Shown: positions 1 through 11,215, numbered from the stretch's first letter. The stretch is DNA of 64,000 nucleotides from Nilaparvata lugens (GCF_014356525.2 NC_052506.1:98305074-98369073); one strand, 5' to 3'. Notes: generated from the letters alone by a model not told the origin. Translations and numbers: made by a program.

Positions 1-493
1 TTAAACTTTAAAACGCTATGGCTTTAAAAATATAAACTATACTTGCACAAACTTTTTTTATTAACAACACACTTATATATAACTGTTCCTATGTGTATCC
101 GATTTTTTTGTTCACATTATGGTAAATGATCACAACTTTTTGTTAGGCTTGTATGGACTCTGATCGTTAGTTCTGTGTATTTCAAAACGGTTTTGGGAAT
201 AAAAATTACTGTAGTCCACAAATAACGATTTAATTTTTTTTGCTAAGAACTAACAGTACAAAATTCGTAAAAATGATATTTCATTAGAAAATTTTCAAAA
301 AACTACTAAACAAAACTCATTTTATATCCTTTTTAAGTTTACAAAAAACTGCATATTACAATGAAAGCAATCTTATAAGCCTAATGTCTCTTCATTTCAA
401 GGTGTGCTTTTCTGCTTCGAATTGTATCTGGAAAAATACAAACATAATAGTAACCTTAAAAATTTACACACAAACGGTTTTGCCTATATATTT
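1..493. other. AT-rich flank of a decayed transposon gene
   Basis: No gene is visible. A 25-bp motif (GGACTCTGATCGTTAGTTCT plus five more bases) at 155-179 recurs on the far side of the pseudogene at 2538-2562 and, weaker, at 2586-2611 and 2685-2711. It may therefore mark the ends of a mobile element. Confidence 0.4.
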
Positions 494-2379
494 TTATTTC
501 GAAGAATAAAAGTATGACTCACCATTAGAAGTCACTATCTCTTTCTGGAGTGTCGCCACCTGATTTTTAACTGCTGCACCAATGACAGGGAGAGACTCGA
601 AGAAGTCCTGGGCTTCTTGTCTGCAGAACTGCTTCAGAGATTGGAGATCCTTAAACTTTTCTTTTGACAGGGGGATGAGTTCATAATAAGATTGCTCTGG
701 ATGAACTTCTTGTAGATGATTGGGCTGTGGAATGACTTGTTGTCCACGAGTGTTTCTCTTATTTTTCTGTTTTTTAACTAACAAAGTGGATTCAAAAGCT
801 CCATTGTAAGTTTCTCGATGTTGAACAGTTTGTGTGTTCTCTCGTTTAAAAATCAACTGCTTGATAGGTCGAGTCTCACTTGCAAATTGGTAGCGTAGTT
901 TCCTTTCAAAGCTTCCCCCAAGCTTTAAACATCTCAGACTTGCATTCAATTACTTGAAATGGGCTAGGCTTTATTCTAGCACTAGAGATCGCCTCCCTCC
1001 AGTCTTTTGAAGTTTCTGCAGGAGTTCTCTGATTTATTAAAGCAACATTTTTGTCGCACTCCATGTAGGAGTGTCCTCTGATAGGATAGGTAACTTGGAC
1101 TTTGTCAAACCTTTTAAGAACAACAGTGACATAGTGTAAAAATCGAATAACAGTCCAGTTCTTGTTTTGGCCTCCACACGAGTCACAAAATATGTGGATT
1201 TCACGAACTTCGTTGCTCAAAACCTCAAAGAAAAAATGATAGAGCATGGAAACAACTTCATTACTTCCTTTCTTACCTACTGTTTGGTCGTATGTGTAAA
1301 ATGTTGAGGAACTATCTGAGAGTACATGAACATTAAACATATAGAAGCTTAACTGTCTTTTATAGTATACTTCTCCTGTCGAAATATTAGGTATAGGGAG
1401 ATTTTTGCCATAATCTAGTGTGATTGCCTCAAATTCTTTAACTTTTTGAGCTTGCTTTCTCGCCAACCTTTTTTCCCTGTAAAAACTTTCAGCCTTTCTT
1501 TTATGTAGTTCATTTCAGTGTGCAGACATTTTAATTGGTCGTCTAACTGTTTTATCTCATTCAATTCTGTCGTTTTTGACTTCAAAGTTTCAATGTTTGA
1601 TTCCTGTGCTTTTTGAGCATCACACGTGCTGCACGTATCAGTTCGTGGGTACCCAAAAGAAAAGTTGTAATTTTCCACTGCATAAGATCAAAATTTTTCA
1701 TAGGAAATTTCAATGCCAGCGTTCTTTTGTAGAAACAGACCTAGCAACTTCTTGTAGTTTAGATCTTCAGGAAGGTATATTCTTTTCGAGTCTTTCAAAC
1801 TATAGTGAGCTTTACGACCCTTTAGTGATTTAAAAAACTCGTCCATTGCCACATACGTAGCATCTGGCAATTTGTTGTTCCCCCTGTTTTGATGTTTCCC
1901 ACGATTGTCCACGGGTGCTCTTCCAGTTGAAGCAAGAGAATTCTTAATCGTTTGGATACGGCGATTAGTTATACCAAATATGGATCTAAACCCATTGAAA
2001 CAAACAGGAATGTCTTCAAGACAATCTTCCCTATTTACACGCACCTTGTAAGCATATGAAAAGTGATTCAAATTTGCATCTTGCTCATTTTTCCTTGGAC
2101 GCCTACGTTTAACTGTATTCACACTAATCAAGCCTGCCAACAAAGAATTTTGGGAATTTCTATCTCCTAAATCGTTGAAATGACGAATCAGTGAATCACG
2201 TTCATTTTCAAAACATTTTCGAAACACTTCAAGCGTGTGCAGTGGCAGTCCTCACCTGTTTCATAAGTGGTATCCCTCAGCTTCTTTGCTGCTTTAAACA
2301 TACTTCCATGACTTTGTCTCTTTCTTGATTCACTAACATTCACATTACTCCCCCCCCTCACCATCACTACCATCAGCAC
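494..2379 (-). pseudogene. decayed transposon-associated gene (DUF7869-like)
   Basis: One protein can be followed through five consecutive minus-strand reading frames. From the start: a Cys-rich stretch (CHCTRLKCFEN), a basic patch (KRRRPRKN), a second Cys pair (DTCSTCDAQK), a coiled-coil-like Lys/Glu-rich part, then a core with the motifs IFCDSCGGQNKNW and GHSYMECDKN, and a charged tail. The GQNKN and GHSYMECD motifs match a large, poorly characterised metazoan family that is usually transposon-linked; I believe it is the one carrying the DUF7869 domain. The copy is dead: single-base frameshifts near 2225, 1500 and 918, and an in-frame TGA at 1688-1690. An acidic pair in the core suggests an RNase-H-like nuclease fold, but that is inference. 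The family assignment is from memory; the breaks are read directly. Confidence 0.7.
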
Positions 2380-2722
2380 TCATCACAGAAGACAGAAAAA
2401 CACAACAGCACAAGTGAACAACTCACAGCAAACTGAAGATGAGTCATGCAAGCCTGTAGGGACAGGAATGCTACGCAAACAAAGCTGACTGGCCGGCTGG
2501 CGTCTGGACTCTGCCCGATAGTTCTGTGTTCACCAGTGACTCTGATCGTTAGTTCTGTGTATACCAATATTTCAATTGCATTTTGCTGGGACACTGAGCG
2601 TTACTTCTCTGTATGAATTGCACGAGGCTATAGTGTCCTACTAAAAGAACCATATGGTACAAAAAAACCGTTTTTTTTAATTTTGGACTCTGATCGTTCT
2701 TTCTCTGTACCCTTCAATTTAT
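2380..2722. other. intergenic, short direct repeats
   Basis: No coding signal. Three degenerate copies of the motif seen at 155-179 lie here (2538-2562, 2586-2611, 2685-2711), all in the same orientation. This is consistent with subterminal repeats of the element that carried the pseudogene at 494-2379. Confidence 0.35.
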
Positions 2723-3330
2723 TACAGTATCATCTCAACTTGTTATAGAACTTCCAAACTATGAATGAATTTCAAGTCGGTGTGTTGAATTCCGGGGAGG
2801 ATCAACACAATATGATACAGTATCATCTCAACTTGATACAGAACTTCCAAACTATGAATGAATTTCAAGTCGGTGTGTTGGATTCCGGGGAGCATCAAAA
2901 CAATACGATACAGTATCATCTCAACTTGATACAGAACTTCCAAACTATGAATGAATTTTAAGTCGGTGTGTTGGATTCCGGGGAGCATCAACACAATACG
3001 ATACAGTATCATCTCAACTAGATACAGAACTTCCAAACTATGAATGAATTTTAAGTCGGTGTGTTGGATTCTGGGGAGCATAATCATAATATGATACAGT
3101 ATCATCTCAACTTGTTACAGATCTTCCAAACTATCAATGAATTTTAAGACGGTGTGTTGGATTCTGAGGAGCATCACACAATATGACACAGTATCATCTC
3201 AACTTGTTACAGATCTTCCAAACTATGAATGAATTTTAAGTCGGTGTGTTGGATTCTGGGGAGATTCAACACAATATGACGCAGTATCCACACAATATGG
3301 TATAGTCATATTGTCACACAACACCATAAT
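2723..3330. repeat. 93-bp tandem repeat array
   Basis: The anchor CAGTATCATC recurs at 2725, 2818, 2911, 3004, 3097 and 3189, a spacing of 93, 93, 93, 93 and 92 bases, with a degenerate further unit at 3282. Each unit carries GATACAGTATC, a stretch matching CTTCCAAACTATGAATGAAT and a GTGTTGGATTC segment. Because 93 is a multiple of three, the array stays open in several frames and gives repeat-type ORFs on both strands; I do not regard these as genes. Confidence 0.92.
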
Positions 3331-3907
3331 TTGAAACAAATGCTCTGGGGAGAATAATCATAATATGATACAGTATCATCTTAACTTGATACTCAAAACC
3401 ATAGCCTGATACAAAACTTCGAAACTATGAATGAATTTCAAGTCTGTGTGTTGGATTTCGGGGAGCATCAGCACAATATGATACAGTATCCACACAATAT
3501 CGATCAGTTGATTTATAACAGCGATCATTGATTTATTTTGCATTTTTTGTGTACCAACTATAGTTACGTCTTATAATTATGTAATTTCAAACTGACGCTA
3601 TCCATATTTGTACATGTCTAATGAATAAAGATTTTTCTATTCTGATATGATACAGTATCATCTCAACTTGTTACACAACACCATGATTTGATACAAAACC
3701 TCCAAACTATGAATGAATATTTCAGTTCGGTGTGTTGGATTCTGGGGAGCATCAGCACAATATGACACAGTATCATCTCAACATGATACAGTATCATCTA
3801 AACTTGATACAGTATCATCTCAACTTGATACACGACACAATAACTTGATACAAAACTTCAAACTATGAATGAATTCTAATTCGGTGTGTTGGATTCTGAA
3901 GAGCATC

Positions 3908-4036
3908 AGCACAATATGACACAGTAGCATCTCAACTTGATACAGTATCATCTCAACTTGATACAGTATTATCTCAACTTGATACAGTATCATCTCAACT
4001 TGATACAGTATCATCTCAACTTGATACACAACATCA
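3908..4036. repeat. 21-bp tandem sub-array
   Basis: Six near-perfect copies of a 21-bp unit (GATACAGTATCATCTCAACT plus one base) lie head to tail. The unit is the promoterless core of the 93-bp repeat amplified on its own. Scattered shorter runs occur at 3770-3830 and 4640-4720. Confidence 0.9.
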
Positions 4037-4275
4037 TAAGAACTTGATACAAAACTTCCAAACTATGAATTAATATTTTAATTCGGTGTGTTGGATTCTG
4101 TGGAGCAACAGCACAATAATAATACAGTATCCAGTATGATACAGTATCAAAAATATGATCTATATAATACAGTATGATAATGATACAGTATCCACACAAT
4201 ATCGATCAGTGGATTCACAACAGCGATCATTGATTTTTTTGCATTTTATTTATGTACTAACTATAGTTAGGTCAT

Positions 4276-4441
4276 AAGGTGCGTGCAGATTTACGCGCCG
4301 TGAACATGAGCAATTCACTTTTGATCAGCTGATGCCAAGCTTTTCATATCTGTATCTCACCGTTTCTGAAAAAAAAAGATATAATTAGCTGATCAAAAGT
4401 GAATTGCTCATGTTCGCAGCGCGTATATCTGTACGCACCTT
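4276..4441. mobile_element. MITE with ~55-bp inverted repeats
   Basis: The left arm begins AAGGTGCGTGCAGATTTACG and the right arm is its inverted counterpart ending CGCACCTT; both arms continue through TGAGCAATTCACTTTTGATC. The related module at 3485-3660 lacks the insert and serves as an empty site. The flanking duplication is ambiguous in TA-rich sequence (TA or TWA). A diverged relative of the same arm sequence bounds the larger element at 28351-29555. It is too small to code. Confidence 0.85.
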
Positions 4442-4790
4442 TATATTATGTAATTTCAAACTGTCAATTCATAAATGTATTTGTACATATCTGATGAATA
4501 ATGGTCTTTCTATTCTAATATCATACAGTATCATCTGAACTTGATACACAATACCATAATTTGATACAAAACTTCCAAACTATGAATGAATCTTATTTTT
4601 AATTCGGTGTGTTGGATTCTGAAGAGCATCACCACAATATGATACAGAATCATCTAAACGTAATACAGTATCATCTAAACTTGATACAGTATCATCCCAT
4701 TTTGATACAGTATCATATCAACTTGATACAAAACTTCCAAACTATGAATGAATTATAAGTTGGTGTATTAGATTCTGTGGAGTCACATGA

Positions 4791-5350
4791 CAACCTTCCC
4801 CTCTCCTCTCATCTGTGTGTCAATCTATTGTAGTGCGTAGTGTCTGTACAAGCTGTCTGTGTTAGTTCTATGACATGACATGCCCAATATATATATCACA
4901 AGTGGATACAGATCGTGACAAATACAGATATATACAGGTTTTGAGGTGAGGGAACGAGGACAGTACATTTCAGGGATTGAGGGACAGTGGTTAGTTGCCT
5001 CATCTGCCACCAGGGGTCACTCACTCATTATGATGGCTGTCATGTTGAACACTGAGACCATATCATAATTATCGCCATTAGTTGCAGTGCAATGTTGCAA
5101 TTAATCAGCTTGTCAGGTTGGTGGACATGTCTGTTATTAGTTGGGTACATGTCGACGTGTATTGACTGGATATTTTAGTGGCTGAGTGCATGTTGACGTG
5201 TATTCACTAGATAGTTTCAAGAATTAAGAATCAAGAGTGTTTTATTGTCATAAACAAAATAATTGCATTGACAAAAGTCACTTCATAAGGATACATTAAC
5301 ATTGATACTTTCTATACAAGTACACGTTATATATTGTAATATTACAAATA
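4791..5350. other. intergenic; possible LINE 3' tail
   Basis: No gene is recognised. At 5218-5345 the minus strand reads like a LINE or processed 3' end (a GACAATAAAACAC-type stretch followed by a CTTGATTCTTAATTCTTG tail). The remainder is unassigned. Confidence 0.3.
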
Positions 5351-5598
5351 AAAAATCTGGTGTGGCGCACTCACACAACTTTCCTTGCCGTTATGAAAAT
5401 TGATCACCTGACGCTAGTGTTCCCGCGCATCTCAAGTCTACTATTCAGTGATTTGAGCCAGCTGGTGACAGGGTAATAACGCTGGAGACACACATGAGGT
5501 CTGCTATCTCTTCATAGTGAATGATTTAATAGAATCAACAATAATTTGCAATTGAATAATCACATTTTCTCGAATTTAAAGCTTATTTTCAATTTCAG

Positions 5599-5849
5599 TG
5601 ATCCGTGGTCTAGTGGATAGAGTGCTTGCGTAGCAGCATAGAGATCCCGGGTTCGAACCCCTCTCATTACCAAAAGTTTTTTAACCAGATCACTCCCGTG
5701 TTATCGGATGGGCACGTTAAACTGTCGGTCCCGGCTGAAGTATGACAGTCGTAAGGCCCATTGGCGGCTTAAATTATATATTCAGGCGGTGGAACATTCC
5801 CGAAAGGGAACTCCCCACCAACAAAAGCCATACGAATTTATTTTTATTT
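5599..5849 (+). mobile_element. tRNA-derived SINE
   Basis: The head has a pol III A box (TGGTCTAGTGG) and B box (GGTTCGAACCC) spaced as in a tRNA, but the T stem pairs only partly, so it is a SINE and not a functional tRNA. The body holds a conserved-looking core (GGGCACGTTAAACTGTCGGT, then GGAACTCCCCACCA) and a T-rich 3' end. It is flanked by an exact 8-bp target duplication, AATTTCAG, at 5591-5598 and 5850-5857. The A copies at 52231-53045 and 55103-55600 lack it and give the empty site. Confidence 0.9.
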
Positions 5850-6204
5850 AATTTCAGGTGAAAATGTTACTGAACATTAATTGTAGAGATTTTCATGCTC
5901 AATCTACTCCACTTGATTTTTTTCGTTACAATTGTATCTAAAGCCTGATAATTGGGAATCTAAAATCAAACTTTGCATCGATGTAGTGAAGCTCCTGGAA
6001 TTTCTACAGATATGTGACTTGTGGCAGTTGATAGAGCTTATCGATGACTATTTTAGGTATGAATTTGATCAAAATCGTTGGAGCCGTTTCCGAGAAAATC
6101 ACGAAAAACCCTGTTTTTGACAACATTTTCGCCATTTTAGCCGCCATCTTGAATTGCATTTGATCGAAATTGTTCGTGTACACAGACGCACATACACTCA
6201 TACA

Positions 6205-6214
6205 CAGACAGACA

Positions 6215-6295
<81 letters not shown>
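6205..6295. repeat. (CA)n microsatellite
   Basis: About 45 CA dinucleotides with one interruption. It sits inside repeat family A at the place where copies at 27520-27535 and 52355-52395 also have (GT)n or (CA)n, so it is an ancestral feature of the family. The Thr-His and Val-Cys ORFs across it are artefacts. Confidence 0.95.
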
Positions 6296-6545
6296 CCAAA
6301 ACCAATACCCAAAAACCAGTTTTTTTGGACACAGGGGACCTTGAAACGTATAGAAATTTAGAAATTGGGGTACCTTAATTTTTTTTCGAAAGCAATACTT
6401 TCCTTACCTATGGTAATAGGGCAAGGAAAGTAAAAATATAAATTGGCTACTTAAATTTGTTTGAGAGATAGACAAAAGCCTTTATTTTACACTTGAAACA
6501 TTACAGGTTGTATTCATTGATATTATGTAACGGTAGAGATAGATA

Positions 6546-6737
6546 GGCTCAACTCACACTTACGCGACTCAGGTCGAGAAGAAACTCGACTCTAGTCGAG
6601 AGCATGTGCTTTCAAAATAATAGTGACAGTCTCGGAAACCAGAGTCGACTGGTCTGAGTGTCACCATTTGGAAACACATGCTCTCCACTAGAGTCGAGTC
6701 TCTTCTCAACCTGAGCCGCGTAAGTGTGAGTTGAGCC
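6546..6737. mobile_element. MITE family L, ~70-bp inverted repeats
   Basis: The left arm starts AGGCTCAACTCACACTTACG and the right arm ends with its reverse complement. Inner arm sequence is rich in CGACTCTAGTCGAG palindromes, so each arm can also fold alone. A rearranged relative lies at 18463-18655. Confidence 0.85.
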
Positions 6738-7499
6738 TCACTCCTCCTTTAAACACGGACTTTTTCTATATTAGAGGAGTAATTTTCAAGGAGATGTATT
6801 GTAGAATGTACTTTCTGAAATTAAAATGAATTTGAGAGTCCATTAAGTTGGAAGGTATCAGGTATCAGATACGTTCCGGAACAATTTTTACCTTGTAGAA
6901 TTGAATGTCATACTTGAATATTGATAAAAAAAATGTATTTAGAGCTGGAAAATGTGTAGTTTTTCATCTTGTGTACTGGAAACGAGAGTATAATAACAAT
7001 ATAGCTTTATTCGCATTCTCAAAAGAACAAAAGCCTCTCTTATGAGGTATATGTGGTTGGCAACGAATACAATATTTCAAGTATAACTAAAGTAGAATAA
7101 TTAAAACAACCTTCGACTTGGAGGGATATGCGGAGCGGAGAAATGTTGGGAGATATCAGCCAATTACAGTGCTAGAGTCATAGAAAGAAGCGCGGTTGCC
7201 AAGTTAACAATCAGACTCAGTCGATGCAGTGCTTTTAGAGAGGAAATGCGTATCATGAGATGTTGAACACTCACTAATGAAGACTACAGAACGATGTCCA
7301 CTTTAGCACGGCAACATCGCCGCCGCTGTACCCCTACACTTCATTCATTCATTTATTGTACAAAATACTACAATCATAATATAATTATGACATTGGAGGA
7401 GAACTTAGGCTGAGCCTGTACTATTTCTTTCCAAAATTTTGATAAAAAGTTAATGTTGTCTATCCCTCCAAGACGGTAATAGTTTTAATTCGGCTATAC
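6738..7499. other. intergenic; two possible LINE 3' ends
   Basis: No gene. At about 6993-7090 and 7325-7450 the minus strand resembles LINE 3' untranslated ends: AATAAAG-type signals and, at the second, a short tail of ATGA-like repeats. Otherwise unassigned. Confidence 0.3.
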
Positions 7500-7985
7500 T
7501 TTGAATTTGAATTTGAATTTATTACTCTTTGCATGTACAACAATAAAATTATTTGGCAATCGTCACATATTACAAAATAAAATTACATATTACAAAAATA
7601 AAATCACAACAAAAAGTCATTCATGTCATAAAAACACTTATCAGCCAGCCAGACCTTCAATTTTTTCTTGAGCTGCAGTCTCTTGTCAATGTCCTTAAGA
7701 TGGTGCGGCAGGGAGTTGATCATTTTTTGGCTCATGTGAATTGGATTTTTCTCGTAGAACGCTGTCCTATGTTGTTGTATTCGATAGGTGTTCCTTGAGC
7801 GCGTGTTATAATTGTGTAGGTCAGCACCTCTTGTCCACGTCGATGCATGCTTGAGACATGCTTGAGACTTGCAGTGTAGGGCGTGAAGTTTTGGATCTAC
7901 TCTTGAGAGGTAACACTCGACATTTTCAGTTTCATATAAAGTATTGATGAAATAAGTAATGGGAATTGAAAACGTCAATTATTCT
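7500..7985 (-). pseudogene. LINE 3' fragment (C-terminal RT tail)
   Basis: An ORF at 7604-7978 has the usual tail of insect non-LTR retrotransposon polymerases: HNYNTRSRNTYR, then NSLPHHLKDI and LKVWLADKCFYD. It lacks the polymerase core, so the copy is 5'-truncated. Past the stop the minus strand reaches an AATAAA-like stretch and a short (CAAATT)n tail at about 7500-7525, as expected of a LINE 3' end. The clade cannot be fixed from this part; jockey/CR1-like is my guess. Confidence 0.75.
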
Positions 7986-8227
7986 TCATGTTGTACTTGC
8001 TCAAACTGGAACTTGTACAAACCGAAATTGATCGACTTGAGGCGTATGCACAATGCCAGTTTAAACAGAATTTTATTTTAAACTGGATTAGGTCCACATC
8101 AAATCTCATTCGTTATCAGGATATTCATTATGAGTAAGCCACCAGCTGATTAAATTCATTTTAAGCTCTGTCTGGGCAAACGGACCTTAGAATAAAATCC
8201 TTTCCAACTTAAAGTTAAATTTAAACT

Positions 8228-8690
8228 GAAAATTGATCGAATCCACAACATGAGATACTTTTCCACTGATCTGAAACTTAAACTGAAAATTAATCGACTC
8301 CACATGAAATACTTCTCATCTGAACTGAAACTTTAACTGAAAATTGATGAACTCTACATGAAATACTTTTCAACTAAACTGAAACTTTAACTGAATACTG
8401 ATAGTCTCCACATAATGAAATACTTTTCAACTAAACTGAATACTGATCGATTCCACATGAAATACTTTTCAACTGAACTGAAACTTAAACTGAATACTGA
8501 TCGACTCCACATGAAATACTTTTCAACTGAACTGAAACTTAAACTGAATACAGATAGACTCCACATCATGAAATATTTTTCAACTGATCTGAAACTTAAA
8601 CTGGGAATTAATCGACTCCAAATTATGAAATACTTTTCAACAGAAACATAAACTGAGAATTGATCAACTTCACATGAAATACTTTTCAAA
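8228..8690. repeat. ~55-bp tandem repeat
   Basis: About eight units containing ATGAAATACTTTTCAACTGA, ACTGAAACTTAAACTGA and GATCGACTCCACATG. Units vary from about 45 to 57 bases by loss of small pieces. The repeat protein readable on either strand (for example KYFSTELKLKLNTDR) follows from the tandem structure and is not supported as a gene. Confidence 0.88.
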
Positions 8691-9125
8691 ATTATACCTT
8701 CCAAGAAAGAGGAGATCGAACGGTAATTCATCAGCTATTAATTTTTCAAAATAAGAGTCCACAAATTACATGCTACTCCAAACTTTGTACGGATCATTTC
8801 ATCAAAGATTCAAAATATCACATGATTCGACGATCCATCCACAAGCAATCTTGAAACTAGAATTAATAATTCAACCCATAAACATACACCGCAGTGTCCC
8901 ATTTTAGCTCGAGGCCCTAGAGCTTCCTGCTTGCAACTTATATTGTTATTAAATTTATACGCAGAAAAACACCCACCAGCTACAGAGAGAGATTCACTTT
9001 AAACTGACAGCATAGGTTGAATGGGGTGCGTTAATGTAGTATTCATGAGGGATGCTGTCACGATACAACCACGTTGAATATTTTCCCAACACACGTGTTC
9101 ATCCCGGCTGTTGAGAAACCTTATT
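8691..9125. other. intergenic, nothing recognised
   Basis: AT-rich single-copy-looking sequence. I see no coding, RNA or repeat structure that can be supported. Confidence 0.4.
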
Positions 9126-9299
9126 ATAGCGAAGTCCACGTTATAATGGCAGTGTTTGATTAGCAATGGTATTGCCAACCGTGTCTATCATTCAACAAAG
9201 CGGATAGCGCTATCTCTTTCTTGCTTTGCTCTGTTGCCAGATCGTCTTTTAACAATGTAGAAATTTAAATAATTAATAAAATATTCGATTCCAATTATG

Positions 9300-11215
9300 C
9301 TGCCCTACTAAACAAGAACGTAGTATCTACTGAAGTAGCCAAACTGAGAAAAATGAGCTCACAGTTTGAATTGAGTTTGAAACAACTAAAATAGGTTTTA
9401 CCTTATACTGTGGATGTATATAGATATAGTCTACATAAAAGATTATTTTAACAGTAAAAATTCACAAAAAATATGTTAGGGCATTTAAGAAGCAGACACT
9501 GCGTTTTTACCGGGCAATAGCATCTCTTAATCACAAGTGGGCTAAGCAAAAATGCAGTACTGCGTTTTCTCTAGTAAAAACCACCAACATTTCATTCCAA
9601 TACTTTATTAAAAATGCAGTACTACGTTTTTCCTTGGTATAAGCCACCAAAATTATACCAACACATTGTAAAAATGCAGTACAGTCAATTAATTTTTGTT
9701 GAAACAGAATAGATATAATTATATCATGGAGAAAGGCAAACTTTATCATCACTGATGAATCTTTTCTTTATAGTTTAAGCTGTGTTACACACTGTCAGTT
9801 ACTGCAAATATCATATGGTCGCCTCTAATATACTAAGCAAGAACGCAGTAAGTAATTAACAACACAATGGACACTGCCTTCTGCACTGAAGTTTCATGGT
9901 GCCTGTGATCGGAATGACTGTGACTGTGAGGTCGTTGGTCAGACCAATGCCATTAAATATTTAGGTGTGATTGTTGATGAAAAGCTTAACTGGTCTCAGC
10001 ATATATCTATCATAAAAAATTATCTGTTACTCGTCCTGCGAAAATTCTATTTCTTGAATAAATTTCTCCCTTTAAATGTTCTTAGGCAGTTATATATTGC
10101 ATTTGTTGATCCAAAAATAAGTTATGGTATTAATTGTTGGGGCTCCACCTATATTTGTCACTTGAAGCCATTGATAACGGTGCAGAACTCGATAGTCCGT
10201 GTTATAAATAGAAAGGGTAGATATGAACATTCTTTTCCTCTATTTCAGTGCCTTGAATGTTTGCCTCTTAGATATATGTATGTGTTTAAGGTCCTGTATA
10301 TGTTCTTTGTAATGTCTGGAAATGGTGGTCATACATTGCTCAGGGATGTTCCCAGCTATCAAACTAGGAGAGTGACAGCTGATTTACTGAGACTTCCCAA
10401 ATCGTATACCACTTGTTTCCAGAAATCGTTTGTATTTCTTGGCCCCAAGTTTTTTAATAACATCCCAATTGAAATCAAGAGGGTTCAAAATCAACTTGTT
10501 TTCAAAAAAAGAATTATTATATGGCTCAGAGGTCTTATGCCTGACCATTTAGAATCCCTATTTAATGTTATTTCGTAGTTTAAATGTAATATAGGTGGCT
10601 GGCAATAAGCATTTGTAAGATGAGCTGTTATTGGAAAGTGTGCAAGGTGAGTGAATGTGAGAGTGAATGGTTGCTATTCTTTTCTTTCTCTTTTCTTTTT
10701 CATTCTCCTTCTATTCATGCATTTAAAATTAGTTGAAGTGATATTCATTGCTGCTTGCAAACGTGGAGTATTGTATACTTCCAGCAGGTAGTATTTTTTA
10801 TTCCAATTCACAAATTTACCGTATTTCTAATAAAGCATACCAGTATTTATTTTATTAATCTCCCATTGATTATTTTTTATCTTACTGAGCTGTGTGTTTT
10901 GTTTTTCTTATTGATTCTGAATGTGAATATTGTGAGTTTGAATAAATAAAATTTGAATTTGAAAGTGAGATTTGATCTGAGCTGTAGATACTGCATTCTT
11001 GCTTAGTACATTGAAAATACTGCGTTTTTGCTTAGTAAAAAAAGAAATATCATGTAGATACTGCGTGTTTTATGTCATTATTTCTTGAACAAAAGGAAAT
11101 ACTGCGTTCTTGTTTAGTTCAATAGATAGAGCTCGTTGAGCTGAGAATTTTGATATATTATATAACTCATTTTGTGAAAATTTTGTAGATACTGCGTTTT
11201 TGCTTAGTGGGGCAG
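9300..11215. mobile_element. element D, 31-bp TIRs, 4-bp TSD
   Basis: The left end reads CTGCCCTACTAAACAAGAAC and the right end is its inverted counterpart (CTGCCCCACTAAGCAAAAAC on the minus strand). The target TATG is duplicated at 9296-9299 and 11216-11219, and the uninterrupted family C copy at 21170-21536 has the simple site. Many ~20-bp subterminal copies of the ACTGCGTTTTTGCTTAGT theme lie inside both ends (for example 9489-9510, 9540-9575, 9610-9640, 10985-11035, 11055-11075, 11095-11120). This resembles the arrayed transposase sites of some cut-and-paste superfamilies. No transposase remains. Confidence 0.85.
9868..10966 (+). pseudogene. LINE fragment, C-terminal reverse transcriptase
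   Basis: The frame is open from about 9888 to 10578. It encodes the segment after the polymerase active site: NAIKYLGVIVDEKLNW, then YIAFVDPKISYGINCWG, then the tail SFVFLGPKFFNNIP and IIIWLRGL. These are standard landmarks of jockey/CR1-type non-LTR elements. The catalytic FADD box and all upstream domains are missing, so the copy is 5'-truncated. The 3' end is an AATAAA run followed by a TTTGAATTTGAAA tail at about 10945-10965. It sits inside element D and is the youngest layer of this nest. No clean target duplication could be fixed. Confidence 0.85.

Larger units (their letters stand above)
3331..4790. repeat. degenerate continuation of the 93-bp array
   Basis: Units become irregular but the pieces persist: GATACAGTATC, CTTCCAAACTATGAATGAAT and GTGTTGGATTCTG blocks recur until about 4770. 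A second module (3485-3660) containing CGATCAGTTGATTT and a polyadenylation-like AATAAAG is duplicated at 4190-4520, where a MITE splits it. Confidence 0.8.
5351..6431 (+). mobile_element. repeat family A, copy 1 (carries a SINE)
   Basis: Bounded on the left by AATCTGGTGTGGCGCACTCA and on the right by GGCAAGGAAAGT. Other copies are at 27408-28294 (minus), 52231-53045 (minus) and 55103-55600 (plus, truncated). The interior includes a (CA)n run and a CGTTGGAGCCGTTTCCGAGA segment shared by the copies that reach that far. ACTTTCCTTGCC appears near both ends in inverted orientation, so the family may be a short-TIR DNA transposon derivative. A 62-codon ORF at 5932-6120 is not otherwise supported. 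Confidence 0.75.

Noticed and set aside
2743..3105. Repeat-protein ORFs on both strands of the 93-bp array
   Set aside because: Openness follows from a unit length divisible by three; no start context, splice signal or conserved family supports translation.
5599..5680. Functional tRNA gene
   Set aside because: Boxes A and B are good but the T stem pairs only partly and the acceptor stem does not close; the body and target duplication identify a SINE.
6004..6378. Val-Cys and Thr-His repeat ORFs
   Set aside because: They translate a (CA)n microsatellite inside repeat family A.
8246..8690. CRISPR-like array
   Set aside because: Units are contiguous without unique spacers and the genome is eukaryotic; it is a plain tandem repeat.
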